Shown here: piece after piece, positions 26,910-34,444 of the stretch
Position numbering within the stretch: position 1 is the first letter of the stretch
How the letters are laid out: every line of letters begins with the position of its first letter
From: Phenylobacterium sp. SCN 70-31
GTDB taxonomy: Bacteria > Pseudomonadota > Alphaproteobacteria > Caulobacterales > Caulobacteraceae
Direction of reading: 5' to 3'
NCBI RefSeq assembly: GCF_001724605.1
Contig: NZ_MEEX01000019.1
Coordinates: 35,608 to 99,607, forward strand
DNA length: 64,000 bases
Position numbers and translations under genes: made by a program
Notes under the pieces: model-generated
What the model was told of the DNA's origin: nothing
What the model saw: the letters and a program-made list of their open reading frames with translations, nothing else
Database searches by the model: none

Positions 26910-27899
26910 ATGGCCGACGCCGCGCACGATGACGTCCACGGGCACGACCACGGGCACGACCACCCGCCTGGCCAAGGCCACGGGCATACGCACGCGCATG
27001 GCCATCACCACCACGCGCCGCCGGACGACATGAGCCGCGCCTTCCTGATCGGGGTGGTTCTCAACACCGGCTTCGTGATCGCCGAGGTGGCGGTGGGCCT
27101 CTGGACCCAGTCGCTGTCCCTGCTGGCCGACGCCGGGCACAACCTCTCCGACGTCCTGTCGCTGCTGCTGGCCTGGGGCGCCGCGGTCCTGGCGAAGCGC
27201 GCGCCCGCCGGGCGACGCACCTACGGCATGCGCAAGGCGACCATCCTGGCCTCGCTGACCAACGCCGTGCTGCTTCTGGTCGCCGTGGGCGTCATCGTCT
27301 CCGAGGCGATCCACCGCTTGCAGGAGCCGGCCCCCGTGGCCACCGGACTGGTGATGATCACCGCCGCCCTGGGCGTGCTCATCAACGGCGCCACGGCGCT
27401 GCTGTTCATGCGCGGCAGCCATTCCGATCTCAACGTCCGGGGCGCGTTCCTGCACATGGCGGCCGACGCCGGCGTCTCGCTGGCCGTGGTGATCGGCGCC
27501 TTCGCGATGGGCCTGACAGGCCTCCTTTGGATCGACCCGGTGCTGGGCCTGCTCATCGCCGTGGTGATCGTGGTCGGCACATGGGGACTGCTGCGCGACT
27601 CGATCGACCTGGCCCTCGACGCGGCGCCGCGCGGCGTCGACGTGGACGAAGTGCGGACGTGGCTGGCGAACCTGCCGGGCGTAGAGGACGTCCACGACCT
27701 GCACGTCTGGGCGCTCTCGACCACCGAGACCGCGATGACCGCCCACCTGCTGCGGCCCGACAACGCCGACGCCGACGACTTCCTGCACAAGGCCTGCGAG
27801 GAGCTGGCGCACCGGTTCAGGATCGGCCACGCCACCCTTCAGATCGAGACCGACGCCACCCGCACCTGCCGGCTGGCCCACCACGCCGGGCCGGTGTGA
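26910..27899 (+). CDS. Cation diffusion facilitator (zinc-type) with His-rich N terminus
   Basis: Six-helix cation/proton antiporter of 329 residues, probably exporting zinc or cobalt. The first 40 residues are a metal-binding tail with 16 or more histidines (HGHDHGHDHPPG..., HAHGHHHHAPP). Metal-site motifs are DAGHNLSDVLSLL in helix 2 and HMAADAGVSLAVV in helix 5 (HxxxD pattern, typical of Zn2+ members). A cytosolic C-terminal domain (VDEVRTWLANLPGVEDVHDL, HVWALSTTE) is present. It is embedded in the lipid A operon, 50 bases after DUF374, and its GTG-TGA end overlaps the waaA start (GTGA), so co-expression is likely. That pairing is unusual; the zinc enzyme LpxC is a speculative link. Confidence 0.92.
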   Translation: MADAAHDDVHGHDHGHDHPPGQGHGHTHAHGHHHHAPPDDMSRAFLIGVVLNTGFVIAEVAVGLWTQSLSLLADAGHNLSDVLSLLLAWGAAVLAKRAPAGRRTYGMRKATILASLTNAVLLLVAVGVIVSEAIHRLQEPAPVATGLVMITAALGVLINGATALLFMRGSHSDLNVRGAFLHMAADAGVSLAVVIGAFAMGLTGLLWIDPVLGLLIAVVIVVGTWGLLRDSIDLALDAAPRGVDVDEVRTWLANLPGVEDVHDLHVWALSTTETAMTAHLLRPDNADADDFLHKACEELAHRFRIGHATLQIETDATRTCRLAHHAGPV

Positions 27900-29152
27900 G
27901 CCGACCCCTTTCGCTTGCGCTCTACGGCCTCGCCACGGGCCTGCTGGAGCCTTTCGCCCCGGCGATCCTTCGCCGTCGCGCGCGGCGCGGAAAGGAGGCG
28001 CCGGCGCGGCTGGCCGAGCGGCTGGGCCGGGCTTCGCTGGCGCGGCCCCCAGGATCGCTCGTCTGGCTGCATGGCGTGTCGGTGGGCGAAACCACCTCGC
28101 TGCTGCCCCTGGTCTTCGCACTTCGCGCAAGGCGACCCGACCTCGCCCTGCTGGTCACCTCGGGCACGGTGACGGCGGCCGAACTGCTGGCCCGACGCCT
28201 GCCGCCCGGCGTGATCCACCAGTTCGCGCCGGTGGACGGCCCGCGCGCCGTGGGGCGCTTCCTCGATCATTGGCGGCCGGCGCTGGGGGTGTTCGTCGAG
28301 AGCGAACTCTGGCCCAACCTGATCCTGGGCGCCCGGCGCGGCGGCGTACGGCTGGCGCTCGCGTCCGCCCGCATCACCGAGGCCAGCGCCCGCCGCTGGC
28401 GCGGCTGGCCCGGAGCGGCGCGAACCCTGCTGGCCGCCTTCGACCCGATCCTCCCCCAGGACACGGCTTCGGCTGGGCGACTTGAGAGCCTGGGCGGCGC
28501 CTGCGGCCCACGGCTCAACCTCAAACGCGTCGGCGAGGCCCTTCCCGCCGATCCCGAGGCGTTGCGACGCCTGCGCGAGATCGTGAACGGCCGTCGCGTG
28601 GTCGTGGCCGCCAGCACCCACCCCGGCGAGGAGACCCTCGTCGCCGAGGCCTTCCGCCAGGCCGTCCCCGACCCTGCCGAAAAAGCGATCCTGATTGTGA
28701 TCCCGCGACATCCCGAGCGCGGCGCGGACGTCGCGACCGCCCTGGGCGCCGATCGCCGTTCCACCGGCGCGGCGCCGGCGGGACCGATCCACGTGGCCGA
28801 CACCCTGGGCGAACTGGGCCTCTTCTTCCGGCTCGCCGACGTCGTGGTGATGGGCGGCGGCTTCGTGGACGGCGTCGGGGGGCACAATCCGCTGGAGCCG
28901 GCGCGCCTGGGCAAGCCGATCCTCACAGGGCCGCACGTCTTCAACGCCCAGGACCTCTACGCCGAACTCGAGGCCGAGGCGGCGGCCATCGTCGCGCACG
29001 ACGCCCGGGACCTGGCGCGCCACATCCGCGGCCTGCTGGACAACGCCCGGATCGCCCGGCGGATCGGCGAAGCGGCGCTGGACTACGCCGCCCGCCAATC
29101 CGCGGCGCTGGACGACGCGCTCGCCCGACTCGAACACCTGCTGCCCGCATGA
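27896..29152 (+). CDS. waaA: 3-deoxy-D-manno-octulosonic acid (Kdo) transferase WaaA
   Basis: GT30 glycosyltransferase of 418 residues adding Kdo to lipid IVA at the inner face of the inner membrane. Family motifs: a membrane-embedded N terminus, LVWLHGVSVGETTSLLPLV near residue 58 (HxxSxGE with the catalytic glutamate), FVESELWPNLI near 131, VVAASTHPGEE near 237, VIPRHPERG, and GGGFVDGVGGHNPLEPARLG near 320. Start is GTG at 27896, overlapping the stop of the cation exporter. Its stop overlaps lpxK (ATGA). Followed directly by lpxK, the kinase that makes its acceptor. Confidence 0.94.
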   Translation: MSRPLSLALYGLATGLLEPFAPAILRRRARRGKEAPARLAERLGRASLARPPGSLVWLHGVSVGETTSLLPLVFALRARRPDLALLVTSGTVTAAELLARRLPPGVIHQFAPVDGPRAVGRFLDHWRPALGVFVESELWPNLILGARRGGVRLALASARITEASARRWRGWPGAARTLLAAFDPILPQDTASAGRLESLGGACGPRLNLKRVGEALPADPEALRRLREIVNGRRVVVAASTHPGEETLVAEAFRQAVPDPAEKAILIVIPRHPERGADVATALGADRRSTGAAPAGPIHVADTLGELGLFFRLADVVVMGGGFVDGVGGHNPLEPARLGKPILTGPHVFNAQDLYAELEAEAAAIVAHDARDLARHIRGLLDNARIARRIGEAALDYAARQSAALDDALARLEHLLPA

Positions 29153-30141
29153 GGCTCACCACGCCCCGCTGGTGGTACGCCCGCGATCCCGCCCGAGGCC
29201 GGATCGCCCGCATCCTGCTGTCCCCCCTCTCGGCGGCCTGGACCAACGCCACGGCCCGGCGGCTCGAACGTGGACGCCCGTTCGACCCCGGCGTCCCGGT
29301 GATCTGCGTGGGCAACCTGACGGTCGGCGGGACGGGCAAGACGCCCGTCGCCCACGAGATCGCCCGTCGGCTGGGCGGCCACATCCTCACCCGCGGCCAT
29401 GGCGGGCGGCTCCGCGGGCCGCTGCGCGTCGAGCCCGATCGGCACACGGCCGCCGACGTGGGCGACGAACCCATCATGCTCTCCCGGGATGTCCCGGTCT
29501 GGGTGGCGCGAGACCGGGCGGCCGGCGCCGCCGCGGCGGTTCGGGCCGGCGCGCCCGTGCTGGTGATGGACGACGGCCACCAGAATCCTACGCTCGCCAA
29601 GAGCCTGTCGCTGGTCGTCGTCGACGGCGAGACGCGCGACGGCGAATGGCCGTTCGGCGCCGAGGGCGTGGCGCCGGCCGGCCCCTTGCGCGAACCGCTG
29701 GACGTCGGCCTGGCCCGCGCAGACGCCGTGGTGCTGATGCTGCCGGCCGACGTGGCTGCGCCCGATCCCACGCTGCTCGCGCGGCTGGCGGAGACGCCGG
29801 TCCTGGTCGCCCGGCTGGTCCCGGCGAGGCCGCCCCCGCCCGGCCCGCTGGTCGCCTTCGCCGGGATCGGCAAGCCCTGGAAATTCGAGCGGGCGCTGCG
29901 CTCGGCCGGCGGGGCTGTGGTCGAGATGCGAGCCTTTCCCGACCATCACGCCTATGGCGACAGAGAACTCCGGATACTGGCCGAGGACGCCATGCGCGCG
30001 AACGCCCGCCTGGTCACCACAGAGAAGGACTGGGTGCGCCTGCCGCCAGCCTGGCGGGAACGCGTCGCACCCTGGCCCGTGCGCGCCGTGTTCGACGACG
30101 AGGCCGCGCTGGAGGCGCGGCTCACCCGGTCGTCGGGCTGA
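29149..30141 (+). CDS. lpxK: Tetraacyldisaccharide 4'-kinase LpxK
   Basis: Membrane-anchored P-loop kinase of 330 residues that phosphorylates the 4' position of the lipid A disaccharide. Walker A-type motif VGNLTVGGTGKTPVAHEIAR lies near residue 51-70, DDGHQNPTLAKSLSLVVVD near 140 holds the family DDGxQ catalytic stretch, and LVTTEKDWVRLP near 287 is the C-terminal signature. An N-terminal amphipathic/hydrophobic helix (ARIARILLSPLSAAW region) fits membrane attachment. ATG overlaps waaA. Last gene of the lipid A operon; convergent with the ACAD10-type kinase gene, 30 bases away. Confidence 0.94.
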   Translation: MRLTTPRWWYARDPARGRIARILLSPLSAAWTNATARRLERGRPFDPGVPVICVGNLTVGGTGKTPVAHEIARRLGGHILTRGHGGRLRGPLRVEPDRHTAADVGDEPIMLSRDVPVWVARDRAAGAAAAVRAGAPVLVMDDGHQNPTLAKSLSLVVVDGETRDGEWPFGAEGVAPAGPLREPLDVGLARADAVVLMLPADVAAPDPTLLARLAETPVLVARLVPARPPPPGPLVAFAGIGKPWKFERALRSAGGAVVEMRAFPDHHAYGDRELRILAEDAMRANARLVTTEKDWVRLPPAWRERVAPWPVRAVFDDEAALEARLTRSSG

Positions 30142-30171
30142 GCGATCGGACCCGACGCCACGCGGCGCGGA

Positions 30172-31251
30172 CTACGCCCCGGCCTTCTGCGCGTACGACC
30201 ACGACAACTTGGACAGCGCTTCGACGCGGGGGCCCATGTTCGCCGCGTCGGGGTGGTTGGCGGTGCCGTCGCGCACGCGGCCCAGGATGCCCTGGAGGAT
30301 GCCCACGAGACGGAAGCTGTTGTAGGCGAAGAACCAGTTCAGGTCGGCGATGCCCGAACGCCCGGTGAGGCCGCAGTAGTACTCGACCGCCTCGTCCATC
30401 GTGGGGAGGCCATGCGCCTTGAGGTCGGGGATGGTCGAGATCGTGCCGTTCACCCAGTTCATCAGGATGTAGGTGAAGTCGGCCAGGGGCTCGCCCAGGG
30501 TGCCCAGTTCCCAGTCCAGCACCGCCGTCACACGCGATTCGGTGGGGTGGAAGATCATGTTGTCCAGGCGATAGTCGCCGTGGACCACGGAGGTCCGCTC
30601 CTGCGGCGGCACGGTCTTCGGCAGCCATTCGATGAGGCGCTCGACCTCGGGGATGTGGACCGTCTCGGAGGCCTTGTACTGTTTCGTCCAGCGATCGACC
30701 TGGCGGGCCATGTAGTTGCCCGGCTTGCCGTAGTCCTCCAGCCCCACCTTGACGTAGTCGGTGTTGTGCAGGTCGGCGAGGGTCTTGATCTTGGCCTTGA
30801 AGATCGCGTTGCGCTCGGCCGGCGCGTACTGCGGAAGACTCTGGTCCCAGAGGATCCGGCCCTCCACCATCTCCATGATGTAGAACCAGGTGCCGATCAC
30901 GCCGTCGTCGGTGCACAGCGCAAACGGCCGCGCCACCGGGAAACCCGTGGGATAGAGCGCCGAGATCACCTTGAACTCGCGGTCCACCGCATGCGCCGAC
31001 GGCAGCAGCTTGCCCGGCGGCTTGCGGCGCATGACGTACTTTTGACCGGGCGTCGTGAGCTGATAGGTCGGGTTCGACTGGCCGCCCTTGAACTGGCGCA
31101 CCGTCAGAGGCCCCTGATAGCCTTCGACGTTGGCCTTCATCCAGGCGTCCAGCGCCGCCTCGTCGAAGCGGTGGGATTCGGCCACATCCTTGGTGCCGGT
31201 GTTGGCCTGTTCGCGGGCCTGTTCGGCGGCGAGATCCGCGGTCACGGACAT
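30172..31251 (-). CDS. Phosphotransferase family protein, ACAD10/ACAD11-type kinase
   Basis: Aminoglycoside-phosphotransferase-fold kinase of 359 residues, cytosolic. The N lobe has KYVMRRKPPGKLLPSAHAVD with the invariant lysine region, the catalytic loop is SVVHGDYRLDNMIFHPTES near 218-236 and the metal-binding aspartate is in AVLDWELGTLGEPLADF near 241. This exact pattern (HGDYRLDN, DWELATLGDPLAD) is that of the kinase domain in animal ACAD10/11 and its bacterial homologues, linked in animals to 4-hydroxy-acid catabolism by phosphorylation. In bacteria it is often near acyl-CoA dehydrogenases; none is adjacent here. ATG at 31251 has AAGGGAGC upstream. Confidence 0.87.
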   Translation of the reverse strand: MSVTADLAAEQAREQANTGTKDVAESHRFDEAALDAWMKANVEGYQGPLTVRQFKGGQSNPTYQLTTPGQKYVMRRKPPGKLLPSAHAVDREFKVISALYPTGFPVARPFALCTDDGVIGTWFYIMEMVEGRILWDQSLPQYAPAERNAIFKAKIKTLADLHNTDYVKVGLEDYGKPGNYMARQVDRWTKQYKASETVHIPEVERLIEWLPKTVPPQERTSVVHGDYRLDNMIFHPTESRVTAVLDWELGTLGEPLADFTYILMNWVNGTISTIPDLKAHGLPTMDEAVEYYCGLTGRSGIADLNWFFAYNSFRLVGILQGILGRVRDGTANHPDAANMGPRVEALSKLSWSYAQKAGA

Positions 31252-31321
31252 GGCGCTCCCTTCCGTTCGTCGTACGCTTGTTTGAAATTCCTTTTACCCG
31301 CGCCGGGCGGGGGAGCAAGGC

Positions 31322-31759
31322 ATGCCGGACGAGGTCTCTTCGATCATCGAGATCGCCGCCCCCCGCGAACGGGTGTGGCGGGCCCTGACCGAACCGTCCC
31401 TGGTCGTGCAATGGATGGGCTGCCTGAGGTTCGCGCCGCTGGCCGGCCACGTCTTCTATCTCCAGCCCGATCAAGGGCGCCGCGCAGCCGGCGACGTCAC
31501 CGACGCCATCGCCTGCCGCATAGGAGTCATCGACGCGCCGCGGCGGCTGAGTTTCACCTGGCGCTTCCCCGGCGCACCCGACACGTTCGTGGACATCCGG
31601 CTGACCCGCATCGTCGGCGGCGCCCATGTGCGCCTGGTCCATGCGGGCTGGAATCAGTTCGAAGAGCGGGAGGCGGCGGAGGTCCAGGGGGGCCTGGCCG
31701 TCGCCTGGCACGACGTGGCCCTTCCCGCCCTGCGAGCCGTGGCGGAGCGCGCGGGGTAG
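31322..31759 (+). CDS. SRPBCC (AHSA1-like) domain protein
   Basis: Small START/Bet v1-fold protein of 145 residues, cytosolic, binding an unknown hydrophobic ligand or acting with Hsp90-type chaperones. The opening IIEIAAPRERVWRALTEPSL and VVQWMG near residue 30 are typical of the activator-of-Hsp90-ATPase homologue group, with RLSFTWRFPGAP and HAGW in the second half. A strong ribosome binding site GGGGGAGCAAGG precedes ATG 31322. Divergent from the kinase gene, 70 bases apart. No enzymatic assignment is possible from the sequence. Confidence 0.83.
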   Translation: MPDEVSSIIEIAAPRERVWRALTEPSLVVQWMGCLRFAPLAGHVFYLQPDQGRRAAGDVTDAIACRIGVIDAPRRLSFTWRFPGAPDTFVDIRLTRIVGGAHVRLVHAGWNQFEEREAAEVQGGLAVAWHDVALPALRAVAERAG

Positions 31760-31763
31760 GGTC

Positions 31764-31901
31764 GACCACGAAAGTACACGAGGGGGCATGGCGCCCGCCT
31801 CGGGCGATGCCGCGAAGCGGCGCCCCTTCGAATTTCAAGGAACCGCGGAAGGCGCGGAAGGGGAAGCCGCGATTCCGCGTTCCTTCGTGTTTTCCGCGGT
31901 T
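31764..31901. repeat. Intergenic element with three copies of a 20-bp motif in mixed orientation
   Basis: The gap 31760-31971 between the SRPBCC gene and purD holds a structured element. ACCACGAAAGTACACGAGGG (31765-31784) and AACCGCGGAAGGCGCGGAAG (31841-31860) are forward copies; CCTTCGTGTTTTCCGCGGTT (31882-31901) is the same motif inverted. The last two can form a stem with a loop of about 20 bases. This looks like a mobile or transcribed intergenic repeat of the palindromic type found in many copies in GC-rich proteobacteria; only one full copy is in this window, though short pieces (TTCAAGGAACC, CTCGCGCGG) recur near 24301. Confidence 0.55.
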
Positions 31902-31971
31902 GCATGACGGAGCCTCCCCTCGCGCGGCGGCTCGAAGCAAACTCCGGCCCCATCGTGTTTGGTGGTTCCCG

Positions 31972-33246
31972 TCAGCGCGGCCCCAGGGCCCGCCAGCCGA
32001 TGTCGCGGCGGCAGAAGCCGTCGGGGAAATCGATGGCGTCCACGGCGGCGTAGGCGACGTCCCGCGCGGCCTGGAGCGTCGGTCCTCTGGCGCAGACGTT
32101 CAGCACCCGACCACCCGCAGCGCGAAGCACGCCGTCGTCGCCCTTTTTCGTGCCCGCATGGAACACCGAGGTCAGCGGGCCGAAATCGGCGTCCGCGCCA
32201 CGGATCTCGCCGCCGGATTTCGGCGCCTCCGGATAGCCGTCGGCGGCCATCACGACACACACGGCCGAGTCGTCGCGCCACGCGGGCGGCGGCGTCTCGG
32301 CCAGGCGTCCCTCGGCGCAGGCCAGCAGATAGGGGACGATGTCGCTTTCCAGCCGCAGCATCAGCACCTGGCACTCGGGATCGCCAAAACGGACGTTGAA
32401 TTCCACCAGCTTCGGCCCGTCCTTCGTGGCCATCAACTCCACGAACAGCACGCCGCGATAGGGAAAGCCGTCGGCGGCGATCCCGGCGAAGGCCGGCTCC
32501 ACGAGGCGCGTGCGCACCTGCTCCACCAGTTCGGGCGTGAAGACCGGCGCGGGCGAATAGGTCCCCATGCCCCCGGTGTTCGGCCCCTGTTCGCCGTCGA
32601 AGGCCCGCTTGTGGTCCTGGGCCCAGCCGAAGATCATCGAGTCCCGTCCGTCGCAGAGGGCGAACAGCGAACCGATCTCGCCCTCCAGGAACTCCTCCAG
32701 CACCACGCGGGCGCCCGCGGCGCCGAAGCGGCCGCCAAAGGCGTCGTCGATGGCGGCTTCGGCTTCGGCCCGCGCCTGCGCGATCACCACGCCCTTGCCG
32801 GCCGCAAGGCCGTCGGCCTTGATCACATACGGCGGCCGGAACCCATCCAGGGCGGCGCGGGCGGCTTCCGCGCTGTCGCACACCGCGTAGGCCGAGGTAG
32901 GCAGACCGTGACGGTCGCAGAAGGCCTTCGTAAACGCCTTTGAGGACTCGAGCTGGCCGGCGCCGGCGGTCGGACCGAAGCAGCGGACGCCCTCGGCCTC
33001 CAGCGCATCGGCAAGACCCGCAGCCACCGCCGATTCGGGACCGATCACCACGAGATCCGCGGCGACTTCCTTCGCCAGGGCCAGCAGCCCCGGGACGTCG
33101 GTCGCCGCCACATTCCGGAGTTCACACTGCGCAGCCATGCCGGGGTTGCCGGGCGCGGCGACCAGACGGCGAACGGACGGCGAGGCGGCGATCTTCCAGG
33201 CCAGCGCATGCTCGCGGCCGCCGGAACCCACGAGGAGGATATTCAT
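31972..33246 (-). CDS. purD: Phosphoribosylamine-glycine ligase PurD
   Basis: ATP-grasp ligase of 424 residues, second step of de novo purine synthesis (phosphoribosylamine + glycine + ATP to GAR). It begins MNILLVGSGGREHALAWKIA, the GAR synthetase N-terminal domain, with VIGPESAVAAGLADAL near 66. ATP-grasp elements are VIKADGLAAGKGVVIA near 144, VVLEEFLEGEIGSLFALCDG near 184, and the signature RFGDPECQVLM near 285. Length is as expected. ATG 33246 is preceded by a short GC-rich leader (GGTCAA, i.e. TTGACC on this strand, at 33278-33283). Monocistronic here. Confidence 0.96.
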   Translation of the reverse strand: MNILLVGSGGREHALAWKIAASPSVRRLVAAPGNPGMAAQCELRNVAATDVPGLLALAKEVAADLVVIGPESAVAAGLADALEAEGVRCFGPTAGAGQLESSKAFTKAFCDRHGLPTSAYAVCDSAEAARAALDGFRPPYVIKADGLAAGKGVVIAQARAEAEAAIDDAFGGRFGAAGARVVLEEFLEGEIGSLFALCDGRDSMIFGWAQDHKRAFDGEQGPNTGGMGTYSPAPVFTPELVEQVRTRLVEPAFAGIAADGFPYRGVLFVELMATKDGPKLVEFNVRFGDPECQVLMLRLESDIVPYLLACAEGRLAETPPPAWRDDSAVCVVMAADGYPEAPKSGGEIRGADADFGPLTSVFHAGTKKGDDGVLRAAGGRVLNVCARGPTLQAARDVAYAAVDAIDFPDGFCRRDIGWRALGPR

Positions 33247-33401
33247 GGGCGGGGCTTTGACCTGCGCTCGCCCTTCCGGTCAAGACGCTGCGCAAGCGCA
33301 CGATTCGCGGCGTAACATGTTTCACTGGTTGCGACGTCGAGTCGCACCCCTCGCCCAGGTTGCGGGGGTTAGGGTTTGCCCGGCCTGCGACGGGAGACGG
33401 T

Positions 33402-34070
33402 ATGGCCAGTCCCAGCGACGACGACGAGACGAACGCGTTGGAGCGGCACGCCGCGCGGCAGCGCGAATCCGAGCACAGGGTGAAGAACACCCTGCAACTC
33501 ATCTCGTCGATCGTCATGCTTCAGGGCCGGCGGGTGTCGGACGAGGATGTCCGCCAGGCGTTGAAGGCGGTCCAGAGCCGCGTCGCCGCGGTCAGCGTGG
33601 CGCACCGTCACGTGACGTGGGGCGAAGACGCCGAGGAGACCGAGCTGGCAGGGCTCGTGCGCGAGATCGTCGGCGACCTGGCCGGCTCGGCAGGCCGCGA
33701 GGGCGTGGACATCGATCTCGACCTGGAGAGCGTGATCATTCCCGGCCGCAACGCCGCGCCGATGGCGCTGATCGTCAGCGAGGCCGTCGGCAACGCCTTG
33801 CGCCACGCCTATCCCGACGGCCGCAACGGCCGTATCCGCGTGGCGTTGCAGCGGATCGACCACGGTTTCGAGCTGAGCGTCGCCGACGATGGGGTCGGGG
33901 TGGACGACGGAGCGGGCGACCGGGCGCCGACACCGGCCTTCGGGCTGACGGTCGCGCAACTCATGGCCCAGCAGGTGCGCGGCCGGTTGCAGACCGGCGG
34001 TGTTCCCGGGCAACCCGGCGTGCGGATCGCCGTTACCGTCACCATGGACAGCACCGCGCCCCGGGCCTGA
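33402..34070 (+). CDS. Soluble sensor histidine kinase, HisKA_2 family
   Basis: Histidine kinase of 222 residues without membrane segments or an obvious sensor domain. The HisKA_2 dimerisation box is SEHRVKNTLQLISSIVMLQG near residues 24-43, with the phospho-accepting histidine in EHRVKN, then RVAAVSVAHRHV near 65. The ATPase domain has the N box VSEAVGNALRHAY near 124, G1 VADDGVGVDDG near 157, and the G2 region AFGLTVAQLMAQQ. ATG 33402 has GGGAG five bases upstream. In Alphaproteobacteria such kinases often feed the PhyR-NepR-EcfG general stress response; no such partner is nearby, so this is only a possibility. Confidence 0.88.
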   Translation: MASPSDDDETNALERHAARQRESEHRVKNTLQLISSIVMLQGRRVSDEDVRQALKAVQSRVAAVSVAHRHVTWGEDAEETELAGLVREIVGDLAGSAGREGVDIDLDLESVIIPGRNAAPMALIVSEAVGNALRHAYPDGRNGRIRVALQRIDHGFELSVADDGVGVDDGAGDRAPTPAFGLTVAQLMAQQVRGRLQTGGVPGQPGVRIAVTVTMDSTAPRA

Positions 34071-34092
34071 GGCCCATGCCTCCCAGGACACC

Positions 34093-34359
34093 ATGTCTCT
34101 GATCGCCAATGTGATCGGCACGGGCGCCGCCCTGTGCTCGATGACCAGCTTCGTGCCGCAGATCGCCAAGATCGTGCGCGAACGCGACGCCACCTCGGTT
34201 TCGCTGCGCATGTATGCCGTCACCGTGACGGGCTTCTGCCTCTGGACGGCCTATGGCGTGATGATCGGAAGCTGGCCGGTGGCGGCGTCCAACATCGTCT
34301 GCCTGGCCCTGTCGGCCACTGTCCTGGCGCTGAAGTGGCGCTTCTCGCGCGCCGCATAA
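34093..34359 (+). CDS. SemiSWEET-type sugar transporter (PQ-loop)
   Basis: Three-helix membrane protein of 88 residues, the bacterial half-size SWEET fold that dimerises to carry mono- or disaccharides across the inner membrane. The PQ-loop motif is TSFVPQIAKIVRERDATSVS near residues 16-35; helix 2 is YAVTVTGFCLWTAYGVMIG and helix 3 SNIVCLALSATVLALKW. Length is standard for the family. Start at ATG 34093 with AGGA five bases before it; a longer reading from 34000 runs through the kinase gene. It follows that gene by 22 bases and may be co-transcribed, though no functional link is evident. Confidence 0.88.
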   Translation: MSLIANVIGTGAALCSMTSFVPQIAKIVRERDATSVSLRMYAVTVTGFCLWTAYGVMIGSWPVAASNIVCLALSATVLALKWRFSRAA

Positions 34360-34444
34360 ACTTCTTGTCCTAGCCACGTCGCCGCCGGGGCCGTAAGTCG
34401 GGCGCTCACGCGCAGGTTTGGCGCGCGGGCTCGAAGGTCACGGA

